From the NCBI GenBank assembly GCA_963696665.1, contig CAVOLE010000008.1, positions 1,024,331 to 1,088,330 of the forward strand: a stretch of DNA of 64,000 bases, given 5' to 3'. The position numbers and the translations under genes are program-made. This document shows, in pieces, positions 8,683 through 18,479 of this stretch. Position 1 is the first letter of the stretch, and each line of letters begins with the position of its first letter. The notes beneath the pieces were generated by a model. That model did no database searches. It saw only the letters and a program-made list of their open reading frames with translations, and was not told where the DNA came from. The DNA is from Roseiarcus sp963696665. Lineage in GTDB: Bacteria > Pseudomonadota > Alphaproteobacteria > Rhizobiales > Beijerinckiaceae.

Positions 8683-9507
8683 ATGGAAATCAGGTCGGTG
8701 GCCAAGGCCATCCGCTTACTTGAAGCTCTCGCGAACGATCCTTCGCCCATTGGCGTGTCCGAGCTCGGGCGTCAGCTCGATATGGACAAAGCGTCTGTGT
8801 CGCGCATGCTCCGCACGCTCGAGCAAGCGGGTTTTGTTTCCCAGGATCGCAACACGCAACGTTACGGGCTTGGAGTTGCGCTGCTCGCGATGGGGCAGAA
8901 GGCCTTGCGCCGGGTCGACCTCCGCGACGCCGCCCGTCCATCGCTCGAAAACCTCGCAAAGACGACTGGCGAATGCGCGCACGTGGCGATGATGGTCGCC
9001 GAGCGCTCGTTCTATCTCGACCAGGTGATCCCCGAGCGTGGCGTCGGCGTGGACTTGCCAGTCGGAAGTTTGGCGCCCCTCCATTGCACGGCGCTTGGTA
9101 AGGTGCTTTTGGCGTTTCAAAGCAAAGAAGAGCTTCGCCGCATTTCCGGAACGATGACCTTTGAGGTCTTCACGCGCCGCACGATTACTGATCCCGTCTC
9201 CTTCGCCAATCATTTGGCCGAAGTTCGGCGCACAGGCATCGCGTATGATGATGAGGAATTCAGTATCGGCGTGCGTTGTCTCGCTGCGCCCGTGTTCAGG
9301 CACGATGGAACAGTGCGCGGAGCAATCGGCATTTCTGGCCCGAGTTCACGGGTCTCGGACGACCGTCTCAGGGCCTGGGAATCGCTAGTACGGGAAGAAG
9401 CTAATGCTGTCTCTTTACGCATGGGCTTCCATCCGAGCCTGGACGTGCCGCGCCAGGCCGACACCGCCAATGATCCTATAGGCCGGGTGGCGGCTGCGCG
9501 TCCATGA
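8683..9507 (+). CDS. IclR family transcriptional regulator
   Basis: About 274 residues. Residues 1-65 form the winged helix-turn-helix (ISELGRQL-like VSELGRQLDMDKASVSRMLRT... in the recognition helix region) and the rest is the GAF-like effector domain (LHCTALGKVLLAF is the classic motif; GVRCLAAPVFRHDG near the end). The start is GTGATG; I use the ATG. It lies downstream of the importer operon in the same direction and is preceded by a palindrome shared with the 3 kb divergent promoter, so it probably controls the whole locus in response to the sugar or an intermediate. Confidence 0.9.
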   Translation: MEIRSVAKAIRLLEALANDPSPIGVSELGRQLDMDKASVSRMLRTLEQAGFVSQDRNTQRYGLGVALLAMGQKALRRVDLRDAARPSLENLAKTTGECAHVAMMVAERSFYLDQVIPERGVGVDLPVGSLAPLHCTALGKVLLAFQSKEELRRISGTMTFEVFTRRTITDPVSFANHLAEVRRTGIAYDDEEFSIGVRCLAAPVFRHDGTVRGAIGISGPSSRVSDDRLRAWESLVREEANAVSLRMGFHPSLDVPRQADTANDPIGRVAAARP

Positions 9508-9536
9508 TGGAAACAGGACCCTAGCCGAACAGCGCT

Positions 9537-10541
9537 TTACAGGTAAAGCGCGGGGGCCGGTTCTGGAATGAGAGTCAGGTCCCTATTCTCCGCGAGCGCC
9601 TTGAGCGATAGTTCGGCAAGCGTGGTGGCGACGTATCCGTCCCACGCAGACGCAGCCCGGGCAGGCGGTGCCGTTCGGATCGATCGGATCCATGCGGATG
9701 CCTGTCGCTGATACGCAAGCTCGAAGCGGCGGCTCCAATCCGCCTCGATCGGCTGTCCCTCATAGGCGTTGGCTTGAATCTTCGTGGCCGTCGGCGTCGC
9801 CAGGGCAGTACGCCCGTTTCTAGAACCAATTCCGTGCGAATGTCGTATCCGTATTGGGCATCGGGGAAGACTTCGACGTCGATCAAAGCACCCGAGGCTG
9901 CCTCGAATAAAAAGAAAAGGGGATTTCTCGAAGGCGCTTTTGCGGAGGCGCGCGCCGGGCGGACCGTGAGTTCGAACAAACTCCTCCGCGAGCACGTAGC
10001 GAGCCGCGTCGAATTCATGAACCGCGCTGGCAAACGGAATCACTTCGGTCTTGAAATACTGCGGCGCGGTCGCGATCCGATGAACACAGTGCATGAAGAT
10101 CGGCGCGCCGAAGCGCCGGTCATCGACCGCCTCCTTCATCGCCGCATATCCTGGATCGAAGCGGCGCATGAAGCCGACCTGGATCAGCCGTTTTCCGGCC
10201 TTCGTCTCGGCGTCCACGAGGACGCGGCATTGCACGCTCGTCAGCGCAAGCGGCTTTTCGCAAAGGACCGGCTTTCCGATGCGAATACATTCCGCGACGA
10301 GATCGAAATGCGTGTCATCGGAGGATGCGACCAGAATGGCGTCGACGTCGATGTCGCGGACGACCTCAAGCGGGTCTGTCTCGACGCGTTTGACATCGAA
10401 GGGCGCCGCGGCTTTGCGCGCCCGTTCAGCGTTAACATCAGCGATGGCCACAAGCGTGCAGTCCCTGACATCTGTCGCAAGATGCGCGCATGCTGAGCGC
10501 CCATAATCCCGGCTCCGATCAATCCCTACCTTAACCGTCAT
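9537..10541 (-). pseudogene. Gfo/Idh/MocA dehydrogenase (IolG-like), multiple frameshifts
   Basis: The start is at 10541 (MTVKVG). The Rossmann motif GAGIMGAQHARIL is only readable in another frame, the middle (VLCEKPLALTS, GFMRRFDPGY, EFDAARYVL) is in the first frame, FLFEAASGALIDVEVF is in a third, and the end (NAYEGQPIEADW, YVATTLAELSLKAL) is back in the first. At least four one-base shifts are needed. The protein is of myo-inositol 2-dehydrogenase type and pairs naturally with the IolD-like enzyme. It lies convergent to the IclR gene. With this many shifts it is either dead or badly read. Confidence 0.8.
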
Positions 10542-10728
10542 GCGACCCCTCGGATTCCTAGCTGACTGGCAGCCGCGTTGCTCGAAATTGAGCCCAATTC
10601 CCTCCATAGAACAAATCCAAACTAGAAAATCCGCTCGGGTCGATCTGGTCCGAATGACCGGTATTTGCGCAGTATAGCCGACCCGATCCCGGCACAAGGC
10701 TCCCCGACGCCAAGGAGCCCTCAAGGGA

Positions 10729-11299
10729 CTAAACTTCCTTGCCTTCAGCGAGAGCGAGCGCATCCTCTACGCCGACGCCCAGATAGCGAACCGTGCTCTC
10801 GATTTTTGTGTAGCCAAGCAAAATCTGCACGGCGCGCAGGTTGCCTGTCTGCTTGTAGATGATGGACGCCTTAGTTCGGCGCAGTGAATGGGTTCCGTAA
10901 ACTTCCCAGCGCAATCCAATCCTGTCACCCACTCATTGACAAGTCTTGCGCACTGTCGGGTGGTGATAGGGTTGGCGTGATCGATCCGGCTTGGAAAGAC
11001 GAACTCGTCAAGCGCGCCGCCGCGACGTTCGAGCCACGCGAGAATGCTGCCGCGATGGGGCTCAAGAAGTGCGAACTGAACAGGCCGGCCGGTCTTCTGC
11101 TGTATGACGACCCGCGTAACCGAACCCGACCGCCACTGACAAGATCACTGATCTTGACCTTCACGACGTCACACCCGCGCAGCTTGCTGTCTATGGCAAG
11201 GTCGAATATTGCACGGTCGCATAACCGGCGTTCCCGGTCGAGTCAGAACCGGACAGCCCAGATTTGCTGCGGCTTCAGCACGCGCCTGGCGCCAATCAT
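10729..11299 (-). pseudogene. Tyrosine recombinase (phage-type integrase) remnant
   Basis: Reading leftward from an ATG at 11299: a catalytic-domain start (RVLKPQQIWAVRF, then an in-frame stop), DRAIFDLAIDSKLRGCDVVK, a frameshift, QQKTGRPVQFALLEPHRGSI and FVFPSRIDHANPITTRQ, another frameshift, and HSLRRTKASIIYKQTGNLRA to the end at 10729. The second Arg (HSLRR) and the catalytic Tyr (VRYLG) are present, but the usual GHT is GYT, so the second His is replaced. Broken and non-functional as read. It marks an old integration event between the sugar locus and the asparaginase remnant. Confidence 0.8.
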
Positions 11300-11390
11300 T
11301 CGCCCTGCGTTTCACGGACGCTGATCTTTGGCTGCTGGATCATACTCTGAGTATCCCATAATCCCATAGCCCTCTCCTCTTCCGACCATC

Positions 11391-11520
11391 TGGCGATTTC
11401 GGCTTCAATGTGAGACTGGCGGAGTTCGAGAACTCAAAACCTCACGTGGAGTGAGTCCCTCCACGATTTCGGTTTCAACTGAGACTGGATCAGCGTTCTT
11501 CTGTTTCAATTAGGATTGAT
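11391..11520. repeat. Short direct repeats, possible IS-end remnant
   Basis: CGATTTCGGCTTCAATGTGA at 11394 and CGATTTCGGTTTCAACTGA at 11464 are near-identical and both continue into GACTGG. A weaker third copy (CTGTTTCAATTAGGA) lies near 11500. Repeated blocks of this kind are typical of IS21-like ends; no transposase is next to them. The rest of 11300-11618 holds nothing I can name. Confidence 0.35.
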
Positions 11521-11618
11521 CGACCGCCTAATCGACTTTGCGATGAACCCCCTAGTCGGTTCCGATCCGACCCACTAAGGTCTGACCAATTGGCGACAAC
11601 TAAGGCAGACCCAAGCGC

Positions 11619-12575
11619 ATGAGCAAAATCGTCCTGGTCACAACCGGTAGCACCATCGCTTCGCGCCACGATCCCAAGAGCGGCCACACCGCGGCGAGCG
11701 TGGACGGCGATAGCCTACGTGAAAGCCTCGGAGTTGGTCTCGTGGTCGACGAGTTTTGCAGTGTGGGTTCGTTTGCCGTCGACCTGCCGCTCGCCTTTGA
11801 TCTGACGAAGCGCATCGGAGGTCACCTCGCCGAGCTGGCCACAACCGGCATCGTCGTCACGCACGATACGGATACGATGGAGGAGAGCGCTTATTTGGCC
11901 GACCTCCTAGTTGCGTCCGACAAGCCAGTGGTGTTCACCGGCGCTCAGCGCGCGGCCGACGCGCACGACTCGGATGGACCCCGGAACATCGCCGACGCGG
12001 TGCGCATCGCCGCCTCCCCGGCGGCGATCGGCCTCGGCGTGATGGTCGCCTTCGAACAGGAGTTCCACGCCGCGCGCGACGTCACCAAGACCCATACGTC
12101 GCGGGTCGACACCTTCGCGTCCGGCGAGCATGGCAAGCTCGGCGAGATCGATGGGGGACGGGTGTCGCTCCACCGCCGCCCGGTGTTGCGCAAAACCTTT
12201 GGGCGGAGCGGATCGAGAGCCGCGTCGACCTGGTCACACTGGTCATGGGTTCAGACGATCGCCTTCTCCGGTTTGCGGCCGACAGCGGCGCCAAGGGCAT
12301 CGTGATTGAGGATTTGGGCGCGGCAACGCCACGCCGGCGGCCGCGAAGGCGGTCGCCGAGATCATCGCGGCGGACATACCGGTGATAATCACGTCCCGGT
12401 GTCCGCGGGCGGGTTCGTCCGATCTACGGTAACGGCGCTTTCGCGACCTGGAGCGCGCCGGCGCGATGTTCGCGGGTGATCTCAGCGGGCCGAAGGCGCG
12501 GGTGCTCGCCGCCGTGTTGCTCGGCGCGGGGCTGTCAAGCGAGGCGATGCGCGCGGAATTCACTTTCTCGGCGGT
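11619..12575 (+). pseudogene. L-asparaginase (type I/II fold) remnant
   Basis: Begins MSKIVLVTTGSTIAS with the first catalytic Thr, and has the second signature HDTDTMEESAY and GAQRAADAHDSDGPRN. The frame is intact to about 12195. After that the sequence is only readable by switching frames: VDLVTLVMGSDDRLLRFAAD, then AVAEIIAADIPVIITS, then FAGDLSGPKARVLAAVLLG. At least four shifts lie in 400 bases. Asparaginases hydrolyse asparagine to aspartate and ammonia. It converges on the GntR gene, which ends at 12591. Probably inactive, unless these are sequence errors. Confidence 0.8.
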
Positions 12576-12590
12576 TAAGGCGCGCAGCGC

Positions 12591-13397
12591 TCAGATCACC
12601 TCAATGATGCGGATGCCTGCCCGGCTGCAGGCCCGACTCAGGTGTTGGCGCATGTAGTAGCGAGCGCCTTCGGGGTCACTCCGCTTGAGCGACTCGACAA
12701 TCCGTTCATGCTCCACCACCGGCTCCCACAACGCGTCCCGGCGGATCAGCGGCAGGCGCTGCGCTTCGAGGAGCACGCCCGCGAAGCTTCCGTGCATGTC
12801 GGCAAGCAGCCGGTTGCGCGAAAAGCGAATGATTAGTCGGTGAAAATCGAAATCGGCCTTTGCATAGGCTCCCAGGTCTGCCTTGCGAGTAGCCAAGCGG
12901 AAGCGTTCGAGATTGTGGTTAAGTTCGAGCAGTTCCTCATCGCTATGATTTATGGCGGCGAGTTGCACCGCATGACTCTCGGCGATCAGCCGAAATTGGT
13001 AGACCTCCTCCGGCGAATAGCGAGTGGCAAACCGCCACGTGCCGACCGGCTGGCCCGGCGGCGGGCCTTCAACGCTACTGACCAGGAAGGTGCCCCGGCC
13101 CTGTTCGATCGATAATTGCCCGAGCGTGCCAAGGATCGAGACGGCCTCCCGCAGTGAGGCGCGACTCACCCCCAATTGTTGGGCAAGGTTGCGTTGGGGT
13201 GGCAGCGCGGCGCCGCTCTTGAACGTGCCATTGCGGATCATGCCTTGCAGCGCAGCGACTATCGCCTGGGTGACGTTGGCTGAGCGGTCGCGCGGCCCTT
13301 GTCCCCTCTTGCTCGGCGAGGGGGCGCCCGCCCTCTCGTTGAGCTTGGAGATGCTGTGGCCTGACGTCAGCATCGTGTCCCTGAGATCGTCAGTCAC
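12591..13397 (-). CDS. GntR family regulator, FadR/FCD subfamily
   Basis: 268 residues. The winged helix (about residues 40-105) includes SGAALPPQRNLAQQLGVSRA and SLREAVSILGTLGQLSIEQG. The C-terminal FCD ligand domain has the metal/ligand helices FRLIAESHAVQLAA, DFDFHRLII and VVEHERIVESL. FCD regulators commonly sense sugar acids and dicarboxylates. Its start overlaps the LysR stop by four bases (ATGA), so the two regulators are co-transcribed, divergent from the tartrate dehydratase gene, which is their likely target together with the importer. Confidence 0.88.
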   Translation of the reverse strand: MTDDLRDTMLTSGHSISKLNERAGAPSPSKRGQGPRDRSANVTQAIVAALQGMIRNGTFKSGAALPPQRNLAQQLGVSRASLREAVSILGTLGQLSIEQGRGTFLVSSVEGPPPGQPVGTWRFATRYSPEEVYQFRLIAESHAVQLAAINHSDEELLELNHNLERFRLATRKADLGAYAKADFDFHRLIIRFSRNRLLADMHGSFAGVLLEAQRLPLIRRDALWEPVVEHERIVESLKRSDPEGARYYMRQHLSRACSRAGIRIIEVI

Positions 13398-14452
13398 CGC
13401 TTGCCATCATGGTTAGTGTTCCTTGCCTCGGGATGGCGCGCGGCGGGAGGATTTGCAACGGCGGCTCTCGATCCAAGGTCGCGGTCGCCATCAGCGGCCG
13501 CGGTCCAAAAGGACTCGGCGACACTGCACAGCCGGGCCGTCGGTCGGAACAGACGAATGTCGAGCGCGATCGTGTTTCGCGCTGGAGTTCCCACGGGCAC
13601 AAGATCCCCCCGATCGAGCTCGGCCAATATGAGGGAGCGTGGTAGCCAAGCCACGCCTCGTCCGCTAATCGCCATGGCTTTTAGTACACCCGCGTGATGC
13701 GACGTCAGGATCGGCTCCAGAGCGGTAATCGTCCCAGACGTCATGAGGTGCTGGCTGAGAATGCGGCCGAGACCAGAGTCCTCGCTATAGCTGATGAAGG
13801 GGTAGGCGGACGAATTTCCGCCCTCCAAGTCGACGGGGGCCGCGATCCGAGGCGCGGCGACCGGCATCAGGGAATCGGCCCCGACCGACACCGAGCGGAA
13901 CAAGGCGGGGTCGAGCCGAACGGGGATTGCTGGATGGCTGTGGGCTAGCAGGAACTGAGATCGTCCCTCACCCATCAGGCGCTCGCACCCGGCGAGGCTT
14001 TCCGAAGCGAGCTGGAGGGGCGCAAGGCTGAACGGTCCGCCAATCGCCACAATCCAGTCCGAGAAAAAGGTAAGCGACAGGGAATGGGTTGCGGCGATGC
14101 GTAGCGGCTCAACCAGGACTGGCCCAGCCCGCACGTCGGTGCGCGCTTCATCGACCTGGCGCCGCAGCATCTCTGCCCAGGGCAACAAACGCCGTCCCGC
14201 CTCGGTCAGCGTCACGGCACGCAGGCCGCGTTCGAACAACGTGGCCCCGGTCCATTGCTCCAAAGCGCGGATGCGCCGGCTGAAAGCCGGCTGGGTGATG
14301 TGGCGCCGGGAGGCGGCGCGAGAAAAGCTGCCGCTTTCAGTCAAGGCCATGAAATCCGTAAACCAGTCCAGGTCCATGTCGTTTTCGGCATAGTGCGATA
14401 ACGGAACGGCATTGGATCGCATTTGGCGAATGGGATCAAGTAAGCCGTCCAT
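13394..14452 (-). CDS. LysR family transcriptional regulator
   Basis: About 350 residues. The helix-turn-helix (DWFTDFMALTESGSFSRAA, followed by HITQPAFSRRIRALE) is at the N-terminus and the periplasmic-binding-like effector domain fills the rest. The start is either the ATG at 14452 (weak GGAAG) or the ATG at 14377 (MDLDWF, the usual LysR beginning). It is divergent from the TarD-like gene across a short promoter, the classic LysR layout, and is co-transcribed with the GntR gene downstream. The C-terminus is rich in Ala/Arg and somewhat longer than usual. Confidence 0.88.
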   Translation of the reverse strand: MDGLLDPIRQMRSNAVPLSHYAENDMDLDWFTDFMALTESGSFSRAASRRHITQPAFSRRIRALEQWTGATLFERGLRAVTLTEAGRRLLPWAEMLRRQVDEARTDVRAGPVLVEPLRIAATHSLSLTFFSDWIVAIGGPFSLAPLQLASESLAGCERLMGEGRSQFLLAHSHPAIPVRLDPALFRSVSVGADSLMPVAAPRIAAPVDLEGGNSSAYPFISYSEDSGLGRILSQHLMTSGTITALEPILTSHHAGVLKAMAISGRGVAWLPRSLILAELDRGDLVPVGTPARNTIALDIRLFRPTARLCSVAESFWTAAADGDRDLGSRAAVANPPAARHPEARNTNHDGKR

Positions 14453-14511
14453 GTGCTTCCGGCGCCGCCTCGCATGGATTCTCGACCAGCCGGGGAGTGG
14501 AGAGCGTGCCG

Positions 14512-15681
14512 ATGCGCATCGTCGACGTCCGCGAGCGGACCATTTCGATCGCCTCACCGATCGCCAACGCCTTCATTGATTTCTCCAGGATGACTTGCTC
14601 GGTCGTCGCGGTGGTGACCGACATGGTCCGCGACGGGGCGCCGGTGGTGGGTTACGGTTTCAACTCCAATGGCCGCTACGGCCAGGGCGCGCTTATCCGC
14701 GAACGACTCCTGCCGCGACTCGCCGAAGCCGATCCCGCGGACCTGCTCGACGACGCCGGTGCAAACTTTGATCCGTTCCGCATCTGGGCCACCGTGATGC
14801 GCAACGAGAAGCCCGGCGGCCATGGCGAACGTTCGGTCGCCGTCGGCACGCTCGACATGGCGGTTTGGGACGCGGTCTCCAAGATCGCGGAAAAACCGCT
14901 CTATCGCATCCTCGCAGAACGATTCGGCGACGGCGCTCCTGACGACAAGGTCTGGGTCTACGCCGCCGGGGGCTACTATTATCCGGGCAAAGGTCTCTCC
15001 GCTTTGCAGGACGAAATGCGTGGCTACCTCGATCGCGGCTACACCACCGTCAAAATGAAGATCGGCGGCGCTCCGCTTGCCGAAGACCTCAAGCGGATAG
15101 AGGCAGTGCTCGCGATCGTGGGGACCGGCCAGAACCTCGCGGTCGATGCGAACGGGCGCTTCGGCCTCGATACGGCGCTCGCCTATGCGACCGCGCTCGA
15201 GCCCTACGGCCTCTTCTGGTATGAGGAGGCTGGTGATCCGCTGGACTTCGCCTTGCAGGCCGAGTTGAGCGCCAGCTACAATGGCGCCACCGCCACAGGC
15301 GAGAACCTCTTCTCTCACCAGGATGCTCGCAACCTGCTGCGCTACGGAGGCATGGACCCGAACCACGACTGGCTGCAGTTCGACTGCGCGCTGTCCTATG
15401 GCCTCGTCGAGTACCTGCGCACGCTCGACGTTCTGAAGCAGAACGGCTGGTCGAATCGCAGAGTTGTCCCGCATGGCGGCCACCAGATGTCGCTCAACAT
15501 CGCGGCGGGGCTGCGCCTCGGCGGCAATGAGTCATATCCAGAGGTGTTCCACCCGTTCGGGGGCTTTGCCGACGACACCGAAGTCGTCGACGGTCATGTC
15601 CGTTTGCCCGATAGTCCAGGCGTCGGGTTCGAGACCAAAAGCGAACTGTTCGCGTTGCTCCGCAAAGAGCTTGACGCTTGA
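14512..15681 (+). CDS. tarD: D(-)-tartrate dehydratase-like enzyme, enolase superfamily
   Basis: About 389 residues, closely following the Bradyrhizobium TarD pattern as I remember it: SPIANAFIDF near the start, GYGFNSNGRYGQG, NEKPGGHGERSVAVGTLDMA and YAAGGYYYPGKG. Enolase-superfamily residues are visible: KMK (Lys bases), the three metal ligands in AVDANGRF, WYEEAGDP and TGENLFSHQD, and His in PHGGHQM. It would dehydrate D-tartrate (or a related sugar acid) to oxaloacetate. The ATG at 14512 follows GGAGAG and is preferred over the GTG at 14497. Divergent from LysR; an importer operon begins 200 bases downstream. Confidence 0.85.
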   Translation: MRIVDVRERTISIASPIANAFIDFSRMTCSVVAVVTDMVRDGAPVVGYGFNSNGRYGQGALIRERLLPRLAEADPADLLDDAGANFDPFRIWATVMRNEKPGGHGERSVAVGTLDMAVWDAVSKIAEKPLYRILAERFGDGAPDDKVWVYAAGGYYYPGKGLSALQDEMRGYLDRGYTTVKMKIGGAPLAEDLKRIEAVLAIVGTGQNLAVDANGRFGLDTALAYATALEPYGLFWYEEAGDPLDFALQAELSASYNGATATGENLFSHQDARNLLRYGGMDPNHDWLQFDCALSYGLVEYLRTLDVLKQNGWSNRRVVPHGGHQMSLNIAAGLRLGGNESYPEVFHPFGGFADDTEVVDGHVRLPDSPGVGFETKSELFALLRKELDA

Positions 15682-15881
15682 CCGTGGCACGATGTTTGCT
15701 CGTAAAGGTCCGACCAGACGCGGCTATCACGACCGCCGGCGCATATCGCGCGACGTCGCGATGGCCGCGCAAGATCAAGCGGATGCCTAATCCTTGACCA
15801 TGCGAAAACGCTGATGGTACTTTTGACAATGGTCGGACCGCAGGCGGCGACGAAGCCGTCACGATAGGTGGAGCGCGAGCG

Positions 15882-17421
15882 GTGAGCCCTCAGGTTCTCC
15901 TGGTACAGGGTCTGGCCAAACGCTATGGGGCAACGATCGCGCTCGAGGACGTCTCATTCAGCTTGAACGCCGGGGAAGTCTGCGGCTTGCTCGGGGAGAA
16001 CGGTGCCGGCAAGTCGACCCTGGTGAAGGCGCTGGGCGGCGTGGTGACGCCCGATCGCGGCGAGATTCGCCTCAAGGGCGATCGCTTCCGGCCAACCTCG
16101 ATCTCAGCCGCCAACCGGCAGGGCGTTTCGACGGCGTTCCAGGAGCTAAGCCTGGTGCCGAGCCTGTCCGTCGCCACTAACCTGGCGCTGCCCCGACCCG
16201 ACCGGAACGTTGTCGGTTTGGTGTCGGCGCGCGAATTGCGGCGCCAGGCCGAAGCGAAGTTGGCGCGCTGGGGCGTGACCGACATTCGGCCGAGCGACAT
16301 CGTTGGCGCATTGCCGCTCGGCATGCGGCAGCGGGTCGAAATCATTCGGGCGCTGGCCCGCGATCCGTCGGTGCTGCTGCTCGACGAGCCCACCTCGGCG
16401 CTGTCCGATCGCGAATGGCTGTTCGGGCTCATCGATCGGGTGTTGAAAGAGGGCGTCTCGGTCCTCTACATCACTCACAAGCTCGATGAGATTCGTCGTC
16501 TCTGCCGACGCTGCATCATCCTGCGCAACGGCCGCAAGGTGCTCGATAGCGATCTCGCGGCGATGAGCAACGATGACATCTTCACGAATATGGCGGGTCG
16601 CTCGGCGGTGGAGACATTCACCCGCCGCGCCTCTTCGATCCGGGAGGCCGGCGCGCCTCGCCTACGCGTCGACGAGCTCTCCGGCCTGGGCCTGAACCCG
16701 ATCAGTTTTGCGCTCGCGCCCGGCGAATGTCTTGGCGTCGCGGGACTCGAAGGCCAAGGCCAGTCCGCCCTGTTCCGCACCCTTGTTGGTCTTTCGCCCG
16801 CGAGGGCGGGCGCGATAGCGATCGACGGCGCGGCCGTGCGGATCCGCTCCGCTCGCGAGGCGCGCGATAAGGGCGTCGTGCTGGTGCCGGAGGACCGTAA
16901 GGCGGAAGGGCTATTCGGCGACCTGTCGACCCTCGCCAACATCTCGCTGCCGGCGATCGACAGGGTCACTCGCCTAGGCCTCATCGACCAACGCGCCGAG
17001 CACAAGGCGGTCGCGCGGGTGACGCCGGCCGTGGATCTCGCCGAACGCTATCTCGGCCGCAATATCGACGCGCTGTCTGGCGGCAATCAGCAGAAAGCCA
17101 TTCTCGCCCGTACGCTCGCCACTGGGGCCAAATGTCTGCTGCTGTTCGACCCGAACTCGCGGCGTCGATGTCGGCGCCAAACAGAGCATCTACGCCATGA
17201 TGGCCAATTTTGTCGCCGGCGGCGGCTCGATCCTGTTCTATTCAACCGAACTCGACGAACTCGTCCATCTGTGCGACCGCGTGCTGGTGATCTACCGCGG
17301 TCGCATCGCTGGCGAGGCGCAGGGCTCCGAACTGACCCAGGCGGCCATCCTGTCGCTTGCCTCGGGGTCCGCCCGATATGGGGGAGGATCGACCGCGTCC
17401 GTATCCGAGGCGGCGCACTGA
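15882..17421 (+). pseudogene. Sugar ABC transporter ATP-binding protein (RbsA type), one-base frameshift
   Basis: A two-domain ABC ATPase of about 512 residues. Domain 1 has GENGAGKST, FQELSLVP, VLLLDEPTSAL and YITHKLDE; its signature is the weak LPLGMRQRVE. Domain 2 has the degenerate Walker A GLEGQGQSAL and signature LSGGNQQKA. The frame breaks at 17154-17155: removing one A from CCGAACTCGC restores DPTRGVDVGAKQ, and the remaining 85 residues (SILFYSTELDELVHLCDRVL) follow to the stop at 17421. The unshifted frame runs into the permease gene and would give a false 836-residue fusion. Probably functional if the indel is an error. Confidence 0.85.
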
Positions 17422-18392
17422 TGCGCGGAGGCTTGGACTGGATCCGGGCGGTCGGCGCCGGTCCGGTCCTGCCGGCTTCCGTGCTGCTCGTCCTAATGTT
17501 CGCCGTCTACGCGAGCCGCGATCCTTCCGCGTTGACCGCTTTCGGTTTCGGCAATCTCGTCAACAACGCCATCGTGCTCGCGGTCGCGGCCTCGGGCCTT
17601 ACTCTGGTGGTCCTGTCAGGCGAGTTCGACCTCTCTGGCTCGGGCGTTGTGGCGATCGCAAATGTAGTGGTGGCGATGACCAGCACCGGGGCGCTGGGGA
17701 GTCTCGGCAGCCTCGCGGCCGTGCTTGCGATCGGTCTGGTGGTTGGCTGCGTCAATGGTTGCCTCGTCACCCTGCTCGGCCTGCAGTCGCTGGCGGTGAC
17801 GATCGGCTCGCTGATCGCCTGCCAAGGGATCGCGTTAATGATCCTCGGCGCGCCGGGCGGCGAAGTCGCGGATGCGATCGCCTCCTGGGTTACGGGGGAT
17901 GTCGGCGGTTTTCCGGTCGCAGCGATGGTGGCGTTGGGGGTCGCGGCGGCCTGGCTGGCGCTCAAAAACACGCGCCGCGGGATCGCGCTCTACGCGGTTG
18001 GCGACGACGAAGGCGCGGCGCGGCTCTCCGGTCTCAATGTCCGGCGGACCCAATTCTTCGCCTTCGCGGCGGCCGGCGTCCTCTACGCCCTCGCGGGTTA
18101 CCTGTTCAGCGCCGAGATCGGCTCGGGCGATCCGCGGGTGAGCGATTCTTTCCTGCTCTACATGTTCGCTTCGGTTGCGATCGGCGGGACCTCGCTGATG
18201 GGCGGCCGCGGCGGAGTGCTCGGCTCGCTGGTGGGCGCCGGCATCCTGACGGTCATGCAGAAGATGTTGTTCGCGCTCGGCGTCGCCGAGTTCTATACCA
18301 ACATTTTCAACGGGCTGATCATGATCGCGGCCGTCTTCTTCGGGCAGATCGGCGCTCTCGTCTCCCGGCTCGGCCGATGGAGATCCGCCTGA
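17421..18392 (+). CDS. Sugar ABC transporter permease (RbsC type)
   Basis: 323 residues with about eight to ten hydrophobic segments and the family loop LSGEFDLSGSGVVAIANVVV, plus SVAIGGTSLMGGRGGVLGS near the C-terminus. The start ATG overlaps the stop of the ATPase gene (TGATG), so the two are translationally coupled. It forms the membrane channel with the second permease that follows. Two different permeases in one operon suggest a heterodimeric channel, unlike the usual RbsC homodimer. Confidence 0.9.
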   Translation: MRGGLDWIRAVGAGPVLPASVLLVLMFAVYASRDPSALTAFGFGNLVNNAIVLAVAASGLTLVVLSGEFDLSGSGVVAIANVVVAMTSTGALGSLGSLAAVLAIGLVVGCVNGCLVTLLGLQSLAVTIGSLIACQGIALMILGAPGGEVADAIASWVTGDVGGFPVAAMVALGVAAAWLALKNTRRGIALYAVGDDEGAARLSGLNVRRTQFFAFAAAGVLYALAGYLFSAEIGSGDPRVSDSFLLYMFASVAIGGTSLMGGRGGVLGSLVGAGILTVMQKMLFALGVAEFYTNIFNGLIMIAAVFFGQIGALVSRLGRWRSA

Positions 18393-18479
18393 TGGCCGAG
18401 GTCGATCGCCCGTTGTGGAGACGTAACCCAGTCGTCGGGCGCGACGCGCGGGGATCGAACGGGCCTTCTGCGCCCAGAC

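Noticed and set aside
15882..18392. An apparent 836-residue ATPase-permease fusion protein
   Set aside because: The middle 85 codons are nonsense (Arg-rich), and one base at 17154 restores a normal ATPase that stops at 17421 with the permease ATG overlapping.
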